Shown: positions 34,278 to 43,415 of the stretch, piece after piece
Position numbering within the stretch: position 1 is the first letter of the stretch
Layout of the letters: each line of letters opens with the position of its first letter
Origin: JAFLCL01 sp039809495
GTDB taxonomy: Bacteria; Myxococcota_A; Polyangia; Polyangiales; Sandaracinaceae
Direction: 5' to 3'
Assembly (NCBI GenBank): GCA_039809495.1
Contig: JBDHVC010000008.1
Location: forward strand, 47,594 to 111,593
Length of the DNA: 64,000 nucleotides
Translations under genes and position numbers: made by a program
The notes under the pieces: generated by a model
What the model was told of the DNA's origin: nothing
The model's input: the letters and a program-made list of their open reading frames with translations, nothing else
Database searches by the model: none

Positions 34278-36749
34278 ATGAGCGAGAACGAGACCAAGCT
34301 CGAGGCGGCCCCCGCCACCGACTACGCCGCGAGCAGCATCCAGGTGCTCGAGGGCCTCGAGGCCGTCCGCAAGCGGCCCGGCATGTACATCGGCGACGTC
34401 CACGACGGGACGGGCCTGCACCACCTCGTCTGGGAGGTCGTCGACAACGCGGTCGACGAGCACCTCGCAGGCTTCTGCAAGGCGATCGCGATCACCATCC
34501 ACTCCGATCAGTCCGTGTCGGTCACGGACGACGGTCGCGGGATCCCCGTCGAGATGCACGAGAAGGGCGTGAGCGCGGCGGAGGTCGTCATGACCGTCCT
34601 GCACGCCGGCGGGAAGTTCAACAACGACTCCTACAAGGTCTCCGCCGGCCTGCACGGCGTCGGCGTCTCGGCGGTCAACGCCGTGAGCGAGTGGCTGAAG
34701 CTCGAGATCCGCCGCGGCGGCAAGCTCTGGCGTCAGCGCTACGAGCGCGGCGTCCCGGTCGCGCCGATCGAGGCCGTGGGCACCACCGATCGCACCGGCA
34801 CGCGCGTCACGTTCAAGCCCGACCCGCAGATCTTCTCGACGCGCGAATTCCAGTGGCCCGTGCTCCACAACCGCCTGCGCGAGATCGCGTTCCTCAACGC
34901 GGGCCTCCACATCGACCTCGTCGAGGAGGGCGGCGAGGGGCGCAGCCAGCACTACCACTTCGAGGGCGGCATCGAGGAGTTCGTCCGCCTGCTGAACGAG
35001 AGCAAGGCGCCGCTCCACGCCGAGGTCATCTCGATCACCGACACGCGCGAGCGCGTCCAGGTGGATCTCGCGATGCAGTGGAGCCAGGCGTACCAGGAGC
35101 AGATCTTCTGCTACACGAACAACGTCCACAACAAGGACGGCGGCACGCACCTCACGGGCCTGCGCGGGGCGCTGACGAAGACGCTCAACCAGTACGCGAG
35201 CGAGCACAACCTCCTCAAGGATCTCGGCAAGGGCGAGACGCTCTCGGGCGAGGACATCCGCGAGGGGCTCACGGCGATCGTCTCGATCAAGCACCCCGAC
35301 CCGAGCTTCAGCTCGCAGACGAAGGACAAGCTCGTCTCGAGCGAGGTGAAGGGCATCGTGGAGGGGATCGTGAACGAGCGGCTCGCGGTCTTCCTCGAGG
35401 AGCACCCCGCCGAGGCGAAGAAGATCGTCGAGAAGTGCGTGCTCGCGGCGCGCGCGCGCGAGGCGGCGCGCAAGGCGCGCGAGAGCGTCCAGCGCAAGGG
35501 CGTGCTCGATCCGTCGAACCTGCCGGGCAAGCTCGCCGACTGCCAGGAGAAGGACCCCGCGAAGAGCGAGATCTACATCGTCGAGGGCGACTCGGCCGGC
35601 GGCTCCGCGAAGCAGGGGCGCGACCGGCGCACGCAGGCGATCCTCCCCCTGCGCGGCAAGATCCTGAACGTCGAGCGCGCGCGCTTCGACAAGATGCTCG
35701 GCAACGACCAGGTCGGCACGCTCATCACGGCGCTCGGCCTCGGGCTCGATCAGGACGGGCGCTTCGACATCTCGAAGCTCCGCTACCACAAGATCGTGAT
35801 CATGACGGACGCGGACGTGGACGGGAGCCACATCCGCACGCTCCTCCTCACGTTCTTCTATCGCCAGATCCCCGACGCGATCCGCGAGGGCTACGTCTAC
35901 ATCGCGCAGCCGCCGCTCTTCAAGGTCACGAAGAAGAAGAAGGAGCAGTTCCTGAAGGACGAGGACGCGCTCGCGCACTTCATCACCGAGGCGGGCATCG
36001 ACGGCCTCATCGTGCGCACGAAGACGGGCTCCGTGCCGCTCTCCGGCGCGCCGCTCCGGAACCTCCTCGACGACATGACGCGCTGGCGCAAGCTCGTGCG
36101 CGCCCTCGAGCGCCGCACCGAGCCATCCGTCGTCGAGGCGCTCGTCCGCGTGAGCGGGCTCGACGAGGCGAGGCTCGCCTCGCGCGAGGCGATCGACGAG
36201 GCCAAGCGGCGCATCGAGGCCTACGTCGGCGAGCGCATGCCGGACCTGCTCCCGCTCGTCTTCGCGATCGAGGAGGACGCCGAGCACTCGAGCCACCGCG
36301 TGGTCGTCAAGACGCGCGCGGGCGTCTCGACGAAGGTGACGGTCGTCGATCGCGACCTGCTCACGGGGCCGGACTTCGAGCAGCTCCGCGCGATCCACGA
36401 GGGCATCGCGGCGCTCGGCGAGCCGCCCTTCGTCGCCATCGAGCGCGACGAGGCGGGCGCGGAGACGATCGTGGAGGAGATCGGCGCGATCGACGCGCTC
36501 GTCGCCTACGTCGACCAGCGCGGCCGCAAGGGCCTCGCGATCCAGCGCTACAAGGGCCTCGGCGAGATGAACGCCGAGCAGCTCTGGGAGACGACGATGA
36601 GCCCCGAGGCGCGCGTGCTCCTCCAGGTCACCGTCGCCGACGCGATGGAGACGGACAAGCTCTTCTCGCTGCTGATGGGCGACGAGGTCGAGCCGCGCCG
36701 CGAGTTCATCGAGACGCACGCGCTCGACGTGAAGGAGCTCGACATCTGA
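34278..36749 (+). CDS. gyrB: DNA gyrase subunit B
   Basis: 823 residues. Type IIA topoisomerase ATPase subunit that, with GyrA, introduces negative supercoils. Visible are the GHKL ATPase motifs (VDNAVDEH, DDGRGIPV, GLHGVGVSAVNA), the TOPRIM motif EGDSAGGSAKQGRDR with the acidic DADVDGSH, and the C-terminal QRYKGLGEMN. Length matches GyrB of Gram-negatives with the usual TOPRIM insertion (about 560-740). The absence of an adjacent parC or gyrA is normal for this phylum. A purine-rich GAGAGAGAT precedes the ATG. Confidence 0.97.
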   Translation: MSENETKLEAAPATDYAASSIQVLEGLEAVRKRPGMYIGDVHDGTGLHHLVWEVVDNAVDEHLAGFCKAIAITIHSDQSVSVTDDGRGIPVEMHEKGVSAAEVVMTVLHAGGKFNNDSYKVSAGLHGVGVSAVNAVSEWLKLEIRRGGKLWRQRYERGVPVAPIEAVGTTDRTGTRVTFKPDPQIFSTREFQWPVLHNRLREIAFLNAGLHIDLVEEGGEGRSQHYHFEGGIEEFVRLLNESKAPLHAEVISITDTRERVQVDLAMQWSQAYQEQIFCYTNNVHNKDGGTHLTGLRGALTKTLNQYASEHNLLKDLGKGETLSGEDIREGLTAIVSIKHPDPSFSSQTKDKLVSSEVKGIVEGIVNERLAVFLEEHPAEAKKIVEKCVLAARAREAARKARESVQRKGVLDPSNLPGKLADCQEKDPAKSEIYIVEGDSAGGSAKQGRDRRTQAILPLRGKILNVERARFDKMLGNDQVGTLITALGLGLDQDGRFDISKLRYHKIVIMTDADVDGSHIRTLLLTFFYRQIPDAIREGYVYIAQPPLFKVTKKKKEQFLKDEDALAHFITEAGIDGLIVRTKTGSVPLSGAPLRNLLDDMTRWRKLVRALERRTEPSVVEALVRVSGLDEARLASREAIDEAKRRIEAYVGERMPDLLPLVFAIEEDAEHSSHRVVVKTRAGVSTKVTVVDRDLLTGPDFEQLRAIHEGIAALGEPPFVAIERDEAGAETIVEEIGAIDALVAYVDQRGRKGLAIQRYKGLGEMNAEQLWETTMSPEARVLLQVTVADAMETDKLFSLLMGDEVEPRREFIETHALDVKELDI

Positions 36750-36817
36750 CCGCGCGCCTCGCGCGCCGCCCGTCCGAGGGGTGACAAGCGCACCTCGGCG
36801 GTGTCAGCATCGTCCTC

Positions 36818-37381
36818 GTGCGAACGAAGCTCGCGCCCGGGTTGCTCGTCGCCTCGCCGAGCCTGCGCTGTCCGTTCTTCGGGCGGACGGTGATCGCCCT
36901 CGTCGAGCACGGCGAGGAGGGCGCGCTCGGCTTCGTCATCAACCGGCCGATCGACATGCCCGTCGCGACCCTGCTCGAGAGCCTCGGCGTCGAGGAGCGG
37001 GCGCAGGGCGGCGACGCGAAGGTCTGGCTCGGTGGGCCCGTGTCCACCGGGACGGGCGCGGTGCTCTTCGATCCGACGAGCGGCGACGCGAGCGGGATCG
37101 AGGCCGTGGCGCTCACCCCGAGCCTCGCGCTGAGCGCCTCGCGCGCGCTCCTCGAGCGCATCGCGAGGGGCGCGGGGCCGAGCCGCTTCGTGGTCCTCTT
37201 GGGCTACGCGGGCTGGAGCGCCGAGCAGCTCGACGACGAGATCCGCGACGGGAGCTGGCTCTGGGGCGACCTCGACGCCTCGCTCGTCTTCGAGGGCGAT
37301 CCCGAGGCGCGGTGGGCGACGGCGATGGCGAGGCTCGGCGTCGATCCGGCGCGCGTCGCCTCGAAGGTCGGGCAGGCCTGA
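36818..37381 (+). CDS. YqgE/AlgH family protein (UPF0301)
   Basis: 187 residues covering the whole AlgH fold: LAPGLLVASPSL, GALGFVINRPID, WLGGPV, LGYAGWSAEQLDDEI and SWLWGDLD are diagnostic. The molecular function of the family is unresolved; it was first linked to alginate regulation in Pseudomonas. Start GTG 36818 has a CAGCAT hexamer 7 nt before it. It follows gyrB by 68 bp and may share its transcript. It converges on the DUF444 gene. Confidence 0.93.
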   Translation: MRTKLAPGLLVASPSLRCPFFGRTVIALVEHGEEGALGFVINRPIDMPVATLLESLGVEERAQGGDAKVWLGGPVSTGTGAVLFDPTSGDASGIEAVALTPSLALSASRALLERIARGAGPSRFVVLLGYAGWSAEQLDDEIRDGSWLWGDLDASLVFEGDPEARWATAMARLGVDPARVASKVGQA

Positions 37382-37474
37382 GGGAGCAGCGTGAGCCTGC
37401 TCGACGGATTCGCGCCGCGAGCTAGCGCCGAGGCCGCTCTCGCTTCGAGGCGCTCGGGCGCCGCGCCCCTCGGG

Positions 37475-38581
37475 TCAGCGGCCCGCGCCGAGGAAGTCCT
37501 TGATCGAGCCGATGATCGCGTCGCGGTCCTTGATCTCGCTCGTGACGACGCGCTCGTCGTCGCCGAGGTGCTCGCGCAGATCCTTGATGAACTGGCCCGA
37601 TCCGTAGGGGCTCTCGACCTGGCCGTAGCCGAACATGTTGGCGACCGGGAGGAGCTTCGTCTTGAGGAGCTCGATGCACTCGAGCGAGTCGTCGACGGAC
37701 CAGTTGTCGCCGTCGGAGAAGTGGAACGGGTAGATGTTCCACTCGCTCGAGGGGTAGTCGGCCTCGAGGATCTGGTGGCAGAGCTTGTAGGCGCTCGAGA
37801 TCATCGTGCCGCCGGACTCGCGCGTCCTGAAGAAGGTGTCCCGGTCGACCTCGCGCGCGACGGCGTCGTGGATGATGAAGCGCGTCTCGATGCCCTTGTA
37901 TTGCTTGCGGAGCCAGGTGTCGATCCAGAAGGACTCGATGCGCACGATCTCCTTCTGCTCGTCCCCCATCGAGCCCGAGACGTCCATCATGTAGACGATC
38001 ACGGCGTTGGCGACGGGCTCCTCCTCCGTCTTCCACGAGCGGAAGCGCAGGTCGTCGCGCGTGGGGATGACGATGGGGCGCTTGGGGTCGTAGGTGCCCA
38101 TCGAGATCTGTCGGCGCAGGGCCTGGCGGTACGTGCGCTTGAAGTGGCGCAGCGAATTGGGCCCGACGCGGCGGATCCCGACGTAGCGGTCCTTCTGATC
38201 GACGATCTTGCTCTTGCCCTTGTTGACGATGTTCGGGAGCGCGAGCTCGTCGCCGAGGATGTCGGCGAGCTCGTCGAGCGTGATGTCCACCTCGATCGCG
38301 TGCTGGCCCTCGCCCTCGCCCGCCTTGCCCTTGCCGCCCTCGCCCTCCTCGCCGCCGAGCGGATCGCCCTCGTCGCCCTCGCCCTGCCCGACGCCGCCGC
38401 CCTGCTTGTCCGAGTAGCGAAAGCGCGGGATGTCGATCTGCGGCAGCGGGATGGACACGACGTCCTTCCCCTGCTTGCCCATCAGCTCGCCCTGCGAGAT
38501 GTACTTCTTCAGGTTCTGACGGATCTTGCCGCGCACGATCTGCTTGAAGCGGCCGTGATCCTGGTCGATGCGGAGGGACAC
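37475..38581 (-). CDS. DUF444 (YeaH-like) von Willebrand-type protein
   Basis: 368 residues. The start VSLRIDQDHGRFKQIVRGKIRQNL matches the conserved N-terminus of the DUF444/YeaH family. A Gly/Glu-rich insert (about 60-95) follows, then a von Willebrand A-like domain with the MIDAS motif DVSGSM (200-205). The family is usually linked with the PrkA kinase and SpoVR in stress and sporulation; neither is here. I chose GTG 38581 over GTG 38596 because it gives the family N-terminus and lies exactly 6 nt after TACACT. Confidence 0.92.
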   Translation of the reverse strand: MSLRIDQDHGRFKQIVRGKIRQNLKKYISQGELMGKQGKDVVSIPLPQIDIPRFRYSDKQGGGVGQGEGDEGDPLGGEEGEGGKGKAGEGEGQHAIEVDITLDELADILGDELALPNIVNKGKSKIVDQKDRYVGIRRVGPNSLRHFKRTYRQALRRQISMGTYDPKRPIVIPTRDDLRFRSWKTEEEPVANAVIVYMMDVSGSMGDEQKEIVRIESFWIDTWLRKQYKGIETRFIIHDAVAREVDRDTFFRTRESGGTMISSAYKLCHQILEADYPSSEWNIYPFHFSDGDNWSVDDSLECIELLKTKLLPVANMFGYGQVESPYGSGQFIKDLREHLGDDERVVTSEIKDRDAIIGSIKDFLGAGR

Positions 38582-38587
38582 GGGGGG

Positions 38588-38593
38588 AGTGTA
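38588..38593 (-). promoter_or_regulatory. Candidate -10 element of the DUF444 gene
   Basis: On the minus strand TACACT is followed by six C and then the GTG at 38581. The spacing supports this start over the GTG 15 nt upstream, which would lie inside the promoter. Confidence 0.55.
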
Positions 38594-38696
38594 CACGAGC
38601 CGACGCGCGGGGCCCCGCGGCGACGGGTCGAGGGCAGCGCGCGGAGCGCCAGAGGGCAGCGCCGGCGAGCGCGCGGGCGTCGCTCGGTGGGCGCGG

Positions 38697-39257
38697 TCAG
38701 CGGCCGCGCTCTCGCTCCGCGATGCGCTGGCGCACGGCGACCATCTGCTCCTCGAGGGCGAGCCAGGCGTCGATGGCCTCGACGCGCGCGCGGCCGACGC
38801 GTCCGTCGGCGAAGCCTCCCGAGCCGTCGGCGAAGCGCACGTACTCGAGCCAGGCGTCGCGCGCCTCGCGGATCCGCTCGGGGAAGCGCTCGAGCGTCGA
38901 GGCGATGCCGTGGAGCGCCCGCCCGACGAAGCGGCGATCGTCGAGCTCGCGCGCGAAGCGCAGGCAGTCGCGGAAGCCGTCGAGCGCGGCGGTCGCGTCT
39001 CCCATCGCGCGGCTCATCTCGGCGCGATAGCAGAGCGCGTCCGGCTGGGAGGGCGCGAGCGCGAGCGCCTCGCGGAAGTGGCGCGAGGCCGAGTCGAGAT
39101 CGCCGACGACGAAGGAATTCATCGCCGTCCGGACGTGCTCCTGGTAGCCGGGCGGCGTCGCGCCGCGCGCCTGCGCGGCGGCGACGCTCGGCGCGAGCCC
39201 GAGCGCGAGGAGCCCCGCCGAGAGGAGCCACGCGAGGAGGACCATTCGACTCGACAT
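38697..39257 (-). CDS. Exported TPR protein
   Basis: 186 residues. A Sec signal peptide (hydrophobic 5-25, cleavage near VAAAQA) is followed by two to three TPR units (about 38-110; DLDSASRHFREALALAPSQPDALCYRAEM) and a helical C-terminus with DAWLEYVRFADG and DAWLALEEQM. It is probably a periplasmic scaffold. The start is ATG 39257, in a 17-bp sequence identical to the one at the CBS gene start (44464-44480). It follows galT by 9 nt on the same strand. Confidence 0.83.
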   Translation of the reverse strand: MSSRMVLLAWLLSAGLLALGLAPSVAAAQARGATPPGYQEHVRTAMNSFVVGDLDSASRHFREALALAPSQPDALCYRAEMSRAMGDATAALDGFRDCLRFARELDDRRFVGRALHGIASTLERFPERIREARDAWLEYVRFADGSGGFADGRVGRARVEAIDAWLALEEQMVAVRQRIAERERGR

Positions 39258-39263
39258 GGCCCG

Positions 39264-39269
39264 AGCCTA
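39264..39269 (-). promoter_or_regulatory. TAGGCT hexamer before the TPR gene, shared with galT stop
   Basis: TAGGCT is followed by CGGGCC and the ATG at 39257. Its first three bases are also the galT TAG stop codon. The 17-bp block GCTAGGCTCGGGCCATG recurs exactly at the CBS gene (44480-44464). Confidence 0.5.
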
Positions 39270-40250
39270 GCACGCCGACGGAGCGGGCCGCGCCGCGCGG
39301 AGGAGCGCGGCCGCGACCTCCGGGAGCACGACGCACACGCTCGTCTCGGTCGAGAGCTCGAAGCCCGCGTCGCCGCCCGTGCGCGGGACGACCTCGATCG
39401 CGAAGCCCTCGCTCCGCCCGAGGGGTGGGTCGGCGATCCACACGTTGTAGTCGCTCGCGCCCGAGGCCCCGAGCGCCTGCCGGATCAGCGACGGGAGCCG
39501 GCGCGCGAGGACGGCGAGCGTCGCGTCCGAGACGTCCGCGAAGCGCGGGACGTCCTCCTCGACGAGGAGCCGCGAGGCGAACGCCCGCGGCGAGGCGTGC
39601 GGGCAGTAGGAGAGCACGCCGTCCGCGTCCTCGACGATCCGCGCGCCCTCGCGGCGCTCCTCCTCGATGAGGTGCGAGACGAAGGAGCGCCCCTTCGCCT
39701 CGCGCCACTGGACCGCGACGCGGCCGCGCGTCGCGACGAGCGGCGGGACGAAGGGCAGCGCGACGATCTGCGCGTGCGGGTGGGGCTGGGAGCTCCCCGC
39801 GCGCCGCCCGCGGTTGCGAAAGAGGCTGATCGCGCGGGCGTGCGGCGCTCGCTCGAGCGCGCGGCAGCGGCTCCGGTAGAGCGTGAGCACGTCGAGCGCC
39901 TCGTCCTCGCGCAGCTCGGCGAGGTCCCGGTCGTGCTCGCGCGACTCGACGATCACCTCGTGCGCGCCGACCGCGCGGCGCGCGCGCGGATCCTCGAAGG
40001 GCTCGCCCTCGTCGTCCGAGACGAGCGGGTAGCGGTTCGCCACGGCGCGCACCCGCCACGGCGTGCCGATCGCCTCCGTGACCGCCTCGAGCTCGTGCTC
40101 GTTTCCGGGGCAGAACGGGCACGCTCCGCGCGGCTCGGGCGGGCCGCTCGGTCGCGCGGCGCCGATCGCGCGGCGGCTGGGCGCCATCACGACCCAGCGC
40201 TGCGTCCACGGATCGAAGCGGAGCTGACCTCGTCCCTCGCCCTCGATCAC
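39267..40250 (-). CDS. Galactose-1-phosphate uridylyltransferase-like protein
   Basis: 327 residues, GalT class of the HIT superfamily. It begins LRFDPWTQRWVVMAPSR, carries the first zinc pair CPFCPGNE, and has the nucleophile motif HPHAQ in SSQPHPHAQIVALP, so the uridylyl-transfer histidine is present. Such archaeal/bacterial GalT-like proteins may also act on other sugar-1-phosphates or ADP-glucose. No galK or galE is nearby. Start GTG 40250 overlaps the stop of the upstream ligase gene (GTGA), an unexpected functional pairing. Confidence 0.85.
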   Translation of the reverse strand: MIEGEGRGQLRFDPWTQRWVVMAPSRRAIGAARPSGPPEPRGACPFCPGNEHELEAVTEAIGTPWRVRAVANRYPLVSDDEGEPFEDPRARRAVGAHEVIVESREHDRDLAELREDEALDVLTLYRSRCRALERAPHARAISLFRNRGRRAGSSQPHPHAQIVALPFVPPLVATRGRVAVQWREAKGRSFVSHLIEEERREGARIVEDADGVLSYCPHASPRAFASRLLVEEDVPRFADVSDATLAVLARRLPSLIRQALGASGASDYNVWIADPPLGRSEGFAIEVVPRTGGDAGFELSTETSVCVVLPEVAAALLRAARPAPSAC

Positions 40251-41719
40251 GGGAGCCGCTTCTTCTGCACCTTGCCCATCGCGTTGCGGGGCAAGGCCGC
40301 GACGACGTGGACCTCGCGCGGACGCTTGTGGGGCGAGAGGAGCTTCGCGACGTGATCCTCGAGGCCCCGGACGTCCTGGCTCGGATCCGCGAGCACGACG
40401 AACGCGACCACGCGCTCGCCCAGATCGGGATCGGGCCTGCCGACGACGGCGGCCTCGCGCACGCTCGGGTGCTCGAGGAGCGCGGCCTCGACCTCGCCCG
40501 CGCCGATCTTGAAGCCGCCGCACTTGATGAGGTCGGTCGAGCGGCGGCCGACGATGCGGATCGCGCCGTCCGCGGCGCGCGTGACGAGGTCGCCCGTGTG
40601 GAAGAAGCCCTCCTCGTCGAGCACCTCGCGCGTCGCGTCGGGGCGGTTCAGATACCCCGCGAACACGCTCGGGCCCCGCACGGCGAGCTCGACGACGGCG
40701 TCCTCGCCCGGCGCCTCGATCCGCGCGCCGCCCTCGTCGAAGAAGCGCACCTCGACGCCGCGGAGCGGGAAGCCGACGGAGCCGGGGCGCGGCGCGTCCG
40801 CGGGCACGGCGACGGTGATGAGCGTCTCCGTCATCCCGTAGCGCTCGACGACGCGCTGGCCCGTCACCTCGCGGATCCGCTCGTGCTCGCGGAGCGGCAG
40901 GCCCGCCGAGCCCGAGACGAGGCGGTGCGCCGACGAGAGCGCCTCGCGGACCGCGGGATCCTTCTCTGCAGCGTCGATCAGCCGGTGGTGCATCGTCGGC
41001 ACGGCGAAGAGGACGGCGCGCCGCGGCGCCGTGACGCGGCCGAGCGCGCGCGCGATCGCCTCGGGGCTGAAGCGCGGCACCCACGAGAGCGCCCCGCCCC
41101 GGCGGAGCGCGCCGAGGAGCCCGAGCACGAGGCCGTGGACGTGGAAGAGCGGGAGCGCGTGGACGATCGTGTCGCGCGCCTCCCACGCCCACGCCTCGGC
41201 GAGCCCGTCGAGGCAGGCCGTGACGTTCGCGAGCGAGAGCGGCGCGCCCTTGGGGAGCCCCGTCGTCCCCGACGTGTAGAGCAGGAGCGCTGGCGTCGGC
41301 AGGATCGGCCGCTCGCGCGGGGCGGCGCGCGCCCCGGCGCGGCGCTCGACGTCCATCGCCTCGAGCGCCTCGAGCCGCGGGTGGACGGGGGCCTGGGCCG
41401 AGCGCACGACGAGCCGCGGCGTCGCGTCCGCGAGCACGTGCGCGAGCTCGGCGTCGCCGAGCTTCGGATCGAGGGGAAGGCTGAGGTAGCCGCCGACGAG
41501 CTGCGCGACGAGCGCGACGAGGGTCTCGAGGCGCGGCTCGGCGAGGACCGCGATCGTGTCGCCGGGGACGAGGCCTCGCGCCTCGAGGCGCTCGAGGTGG
41601 CGCGCGGCGAGCGCCGCGAGCCCGCGATCGTCGAGCGCGTCCTCGTCTCCCGCCTCGCTCGTCACGACGAGCGCGAGCGAGCCCTCGGGGGCGTGGAGGC
41701 GCGGGAGCAGCGTGTCCAT
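40247..41719 (-). CDS. Acyl-CoA synthetase, malonyl-CoA synthetase (MatB)-like
   Basis: 490 residues, ANL superfamily. Motifs are YTSGTTGLPKGAPLS, HVHGL, VERYGMTET, FFHTGD, and STDLIKCGGFKIGAGEVE, whose spacing is close to MatB enzymes that charge malonate or methylmalonate. The catalytic lysine is in the C-terminal GKVQKKRL. It could supply malonyl-CoA for polyketides or fatty acids; neither a PKS nor malonate transport is adjacent. Start ATG 41719. Its stop overlaps the galT-like start. Confidence 0.82.
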   Translation of the reverse strand: MDTLLPRLHAPEGSLALVVTSEAGDEDALDDRGLAALAARHLERLEARGLVPGDTIAVLAEPRLETLVALVAQLVGGYLSLPLDPKLGDAELAHVLADATPRLVVRSAQAPVHPRLEALEAMDVERRAGARAAPRERPILPTPALLLYTSGTTGLPKGAPLSLANVTACLDGLAEAWAWEARDTIVHALPLFHVHGLVLGLLGALRRGGALSWVPRFSPEAIARALGRVTAPRRAVLFAVPTMHHRLIDAAEKDPAVREALSSAHRLVSGSAGLPLREHERIREVTGQRVVERYGMTETLITVAVPADAPRPGSVGFPLRGVEVRFFDEGGARIEAPGEDAVVELAVRGPSVFAGYLNRPDATREVLDEEGFFHTGDLVTRAADGAIRIVGRRSTDLIKCGGFKIGAGEVEAALLEHPSVREAAVVGRPDPDLGERVVAFVVLADPSQDVRGLEDHVAKLLSPHKRPREVHVVAALPRNAMGKVQKKRLP

Positions 41720-41785
41720 CCGACGCTTCTACCCCGCTCGCGCGGCCCCCGCCCAGCGATGAGCGCGCGGAACGCGAGGCGCGGC

Positions 41786-43354
41786 TCACCACGGGATCGG
41801 CGCGTAGTCCTTGAGGAAGAGCCCGTAGACGTGCTCGCCCGTGCGCAGGCCATCGAAGATCGGCGCGACGATCCGCGCGGCGCCGTCGATGACGTCGAGG
41901 GGCGGATGAAAGCCGTGGATCTCCCGCTTGCGCTCGGCGAGCTCGGCGGGGTCCTCGTCCGTCACCCAGCCGGTGTCCACGCTGTTCATGTGGATGCCGT
42001 CCTTCACGTAGTCCGCGGCGCTCGTGCGCGTGAGCATGTTGAGCGCGGCCTTCGCCATGTTCGTGTGCGGGTGCCGATCCGTCTTGTGGGCGCGGTAGAA
42101 CTGGCCCTCCATCGCCGAGACGTGGACGATGTGCTTGTCGCGCGAGGGCACGCGCAGCATGAGCGGCTTGAGGCGCGCGTCGAGCACGAAGGGCGCGATG
42201 GCGTTGACGAGCTGCACCTCGAGCAGCTCGACCGTCGGCACCTCGTCGAGCGCGAGCCGCCAGCTGTTTCGACCCCGCAGATCGATCTGCTGGAGATCCT
42301 GATCGAGCGCGCCCTCGGGGAAGAGGTGGCCGGCGACCTCGCGGTCCTCGTCGGTGAGCGCGACCTGGGAGAGCTCGGCCGAGCGCGAGAGGCCGATGGT
42401 CGTCGGCGAGGCGCCTCGTCGCGCGAGCGTGTCGCTCGAGGCGCGCCGTCGCTCGAGGTGCGGCGCGAGCAGGGGGGCGAGCCTCGCGGGCACCTCGCCC
42501 AGGGCCTCTCCCGCGATCAGGTGCCGGTAGAAGCCCGGCGGCCTGCGCACGGTCTGGCAGGCGTTGTGGAGGATGAAGTCGAGGCGCTCGAGGCGCGCGA
42601 GCAGGTCCGCGGCGAACGCCTCGACGCTCGGCGTGTGTCGCAGGTCGAGGCCGTGGATCTCGAGCCGATCGCGGAACGCCTCGAAGTCGTCCTCGCGGGC
42701 GTAGCGCTCGGCCGCGTCGCGCGGAAAGCGCGTGGTCACGATGACGCGGGCGCCCGCGCGCAGGAGCTTGATCGCCGCGTGATAGCCGATCTTCACGCGC
42801 GCGCCGGTCACGATCGCGACCCGCCCCGAGAGGTCCGCGCTCTGGTTGCGCTTCTCCCAGTTGAGCGCCGCGCAGGGAGGGCAGAGCTGATCGTAGAAGG
42901 CGTGGACCTCGGTGAAGGCGGCCTTGCACGCGTAGCACTTGCGGACGCGCTCGGTGCTCGGCGGCTCGCTCGCTCGCGCCGCCTCCACCTCGGGCGCTCG
43001 CTCGCTCGTTCGCCCTCCTCCGCCGAGGGCGAGCGGCGGTGGCGGGCTCGACGCGAGCGCCGGCGCTCGGAGGACGGGCTCGCGCCTTCGCGCGCGGATC
43101 CCCGTCCGATCGAGGAGCGCCTCGTCCTTCGCGCGCGCCTCGTCCCGCTCGCGCTTGCGGAGTGCCTTCACCATCTTCTTGATCGCGACGCGATCGGGGC
43201 GCGCGACCGCCCCCGCCGCGAGCATCAGCGCTCGCCGGCTCGGCTCGTCGAGCAGCGCGAGCAGGCCGCGATCGGCCGCGACGCCCTCGAGCGTCTCGAG
43301 CGCGTCGAGCAGGCGCCGTCGCCGGGCGTCGTCGTCCGAGGCGGAGGAGGTCAT
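41786..43354 (-). CDS. Zinc-ribbon SDR-fold protein with altered active site
   Basis: 522 residues. An N-terminal helical region and disordered linker (1-135) precede a CxxC...CxxC zinc ribbon (C140, C143, C158, C161), then a short-chain dehydrogenase/reductase Rossmann domain (about 175-520). The dinucleotide motif reads TGARVKIG (183-190) where TGxxxGIG is usual, the NNAG equivalent reads HNAC, and the YxxxK position reads T431-NMA-K435, so the catalytic tyrosine is replaced while S413 and K435 remain. The extended lid (about 270-375) is also unusual. The family is recognisable but the reaction is unknown; it may bind NAD(P) without classical SDR chemistry. Confidence 0.82.
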   Translation of the reverse strand: MTSSASDDDARRRRLLDALETLEGVAADRGLLALLDEPSRRALMLAAGAVARPDRVAIKKMVKALRKRERDEARAKDEALLDRTGIRARRREPVLRAPALASSPPPPLALGGGGRTSERAPEVEAARASEPPSTERVRKCYACKAAFTEVHAFYDQLCPPCAALNWEKRNQSADLSGRVAIVTGARVKIGYHAAIKLLRAGARVIVTTRFPRDAAERYAREDDFEAFRDRLEIHGLDLRHTPSVEAFAADLLARLERLDFILHNACQTVRRPPGFYRHLIAGEALGEVPARLAPLLAPHLERRRASSDTLARRGASPTTIGLSRSAELSQVALTDEDREVAGHLFPEGALDQDLQQIDLRGRNSWRLALDEVPTVELLEVQLVNAIAPFVLDARLKPLMLRVPSRDKHIVHVSAMEGQFYRAHKTDRHPHTNMAKAALNMLTRTSAADYVKDGIHMNSVDTGWVTDEDPAELAERKREIHGFHPPLDVIDGAARIVAPIFDGLRTGEHVYGLFLKDYAPIPW

Positions 43355-43415
43355 GTCGGGGCTCGCGCGCCGCGCTCGAGTGCGGCGCGCGCGTCGTCGG
43401 GCGTCACGCGCGTCG

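Noticed and set aside
34104..36719. Minus-strand open frame opposite gyrB
   Set aside because: Antisense shadow; the plus strand encodes full-length GyrB with all motifs.
38582..38596. GTG at 38596 as the start of the DUF444 protein
   Set aside because: It would place the start inside the TACACT hexamer and add five residues not found at the family N-terminus.
42061..42131. YRAHK in the SDR protein as the YxxxK active site
   Set aside because: The tyrosine lies only 7 residues after the catalytic serine, while the following KAALNMLTR helix belongs to the lysine at 435. The alignment therefore puts threonine at the catalytic tyrosine position.
39267..42938. Single 1200-codon minus-strand open frame spanning galT to the SDR gene
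   Set aside because: Only its end matches GalT. The upstream part is the wrong frame for the ligase and SDR proteins, which have complete motifs in other frames.
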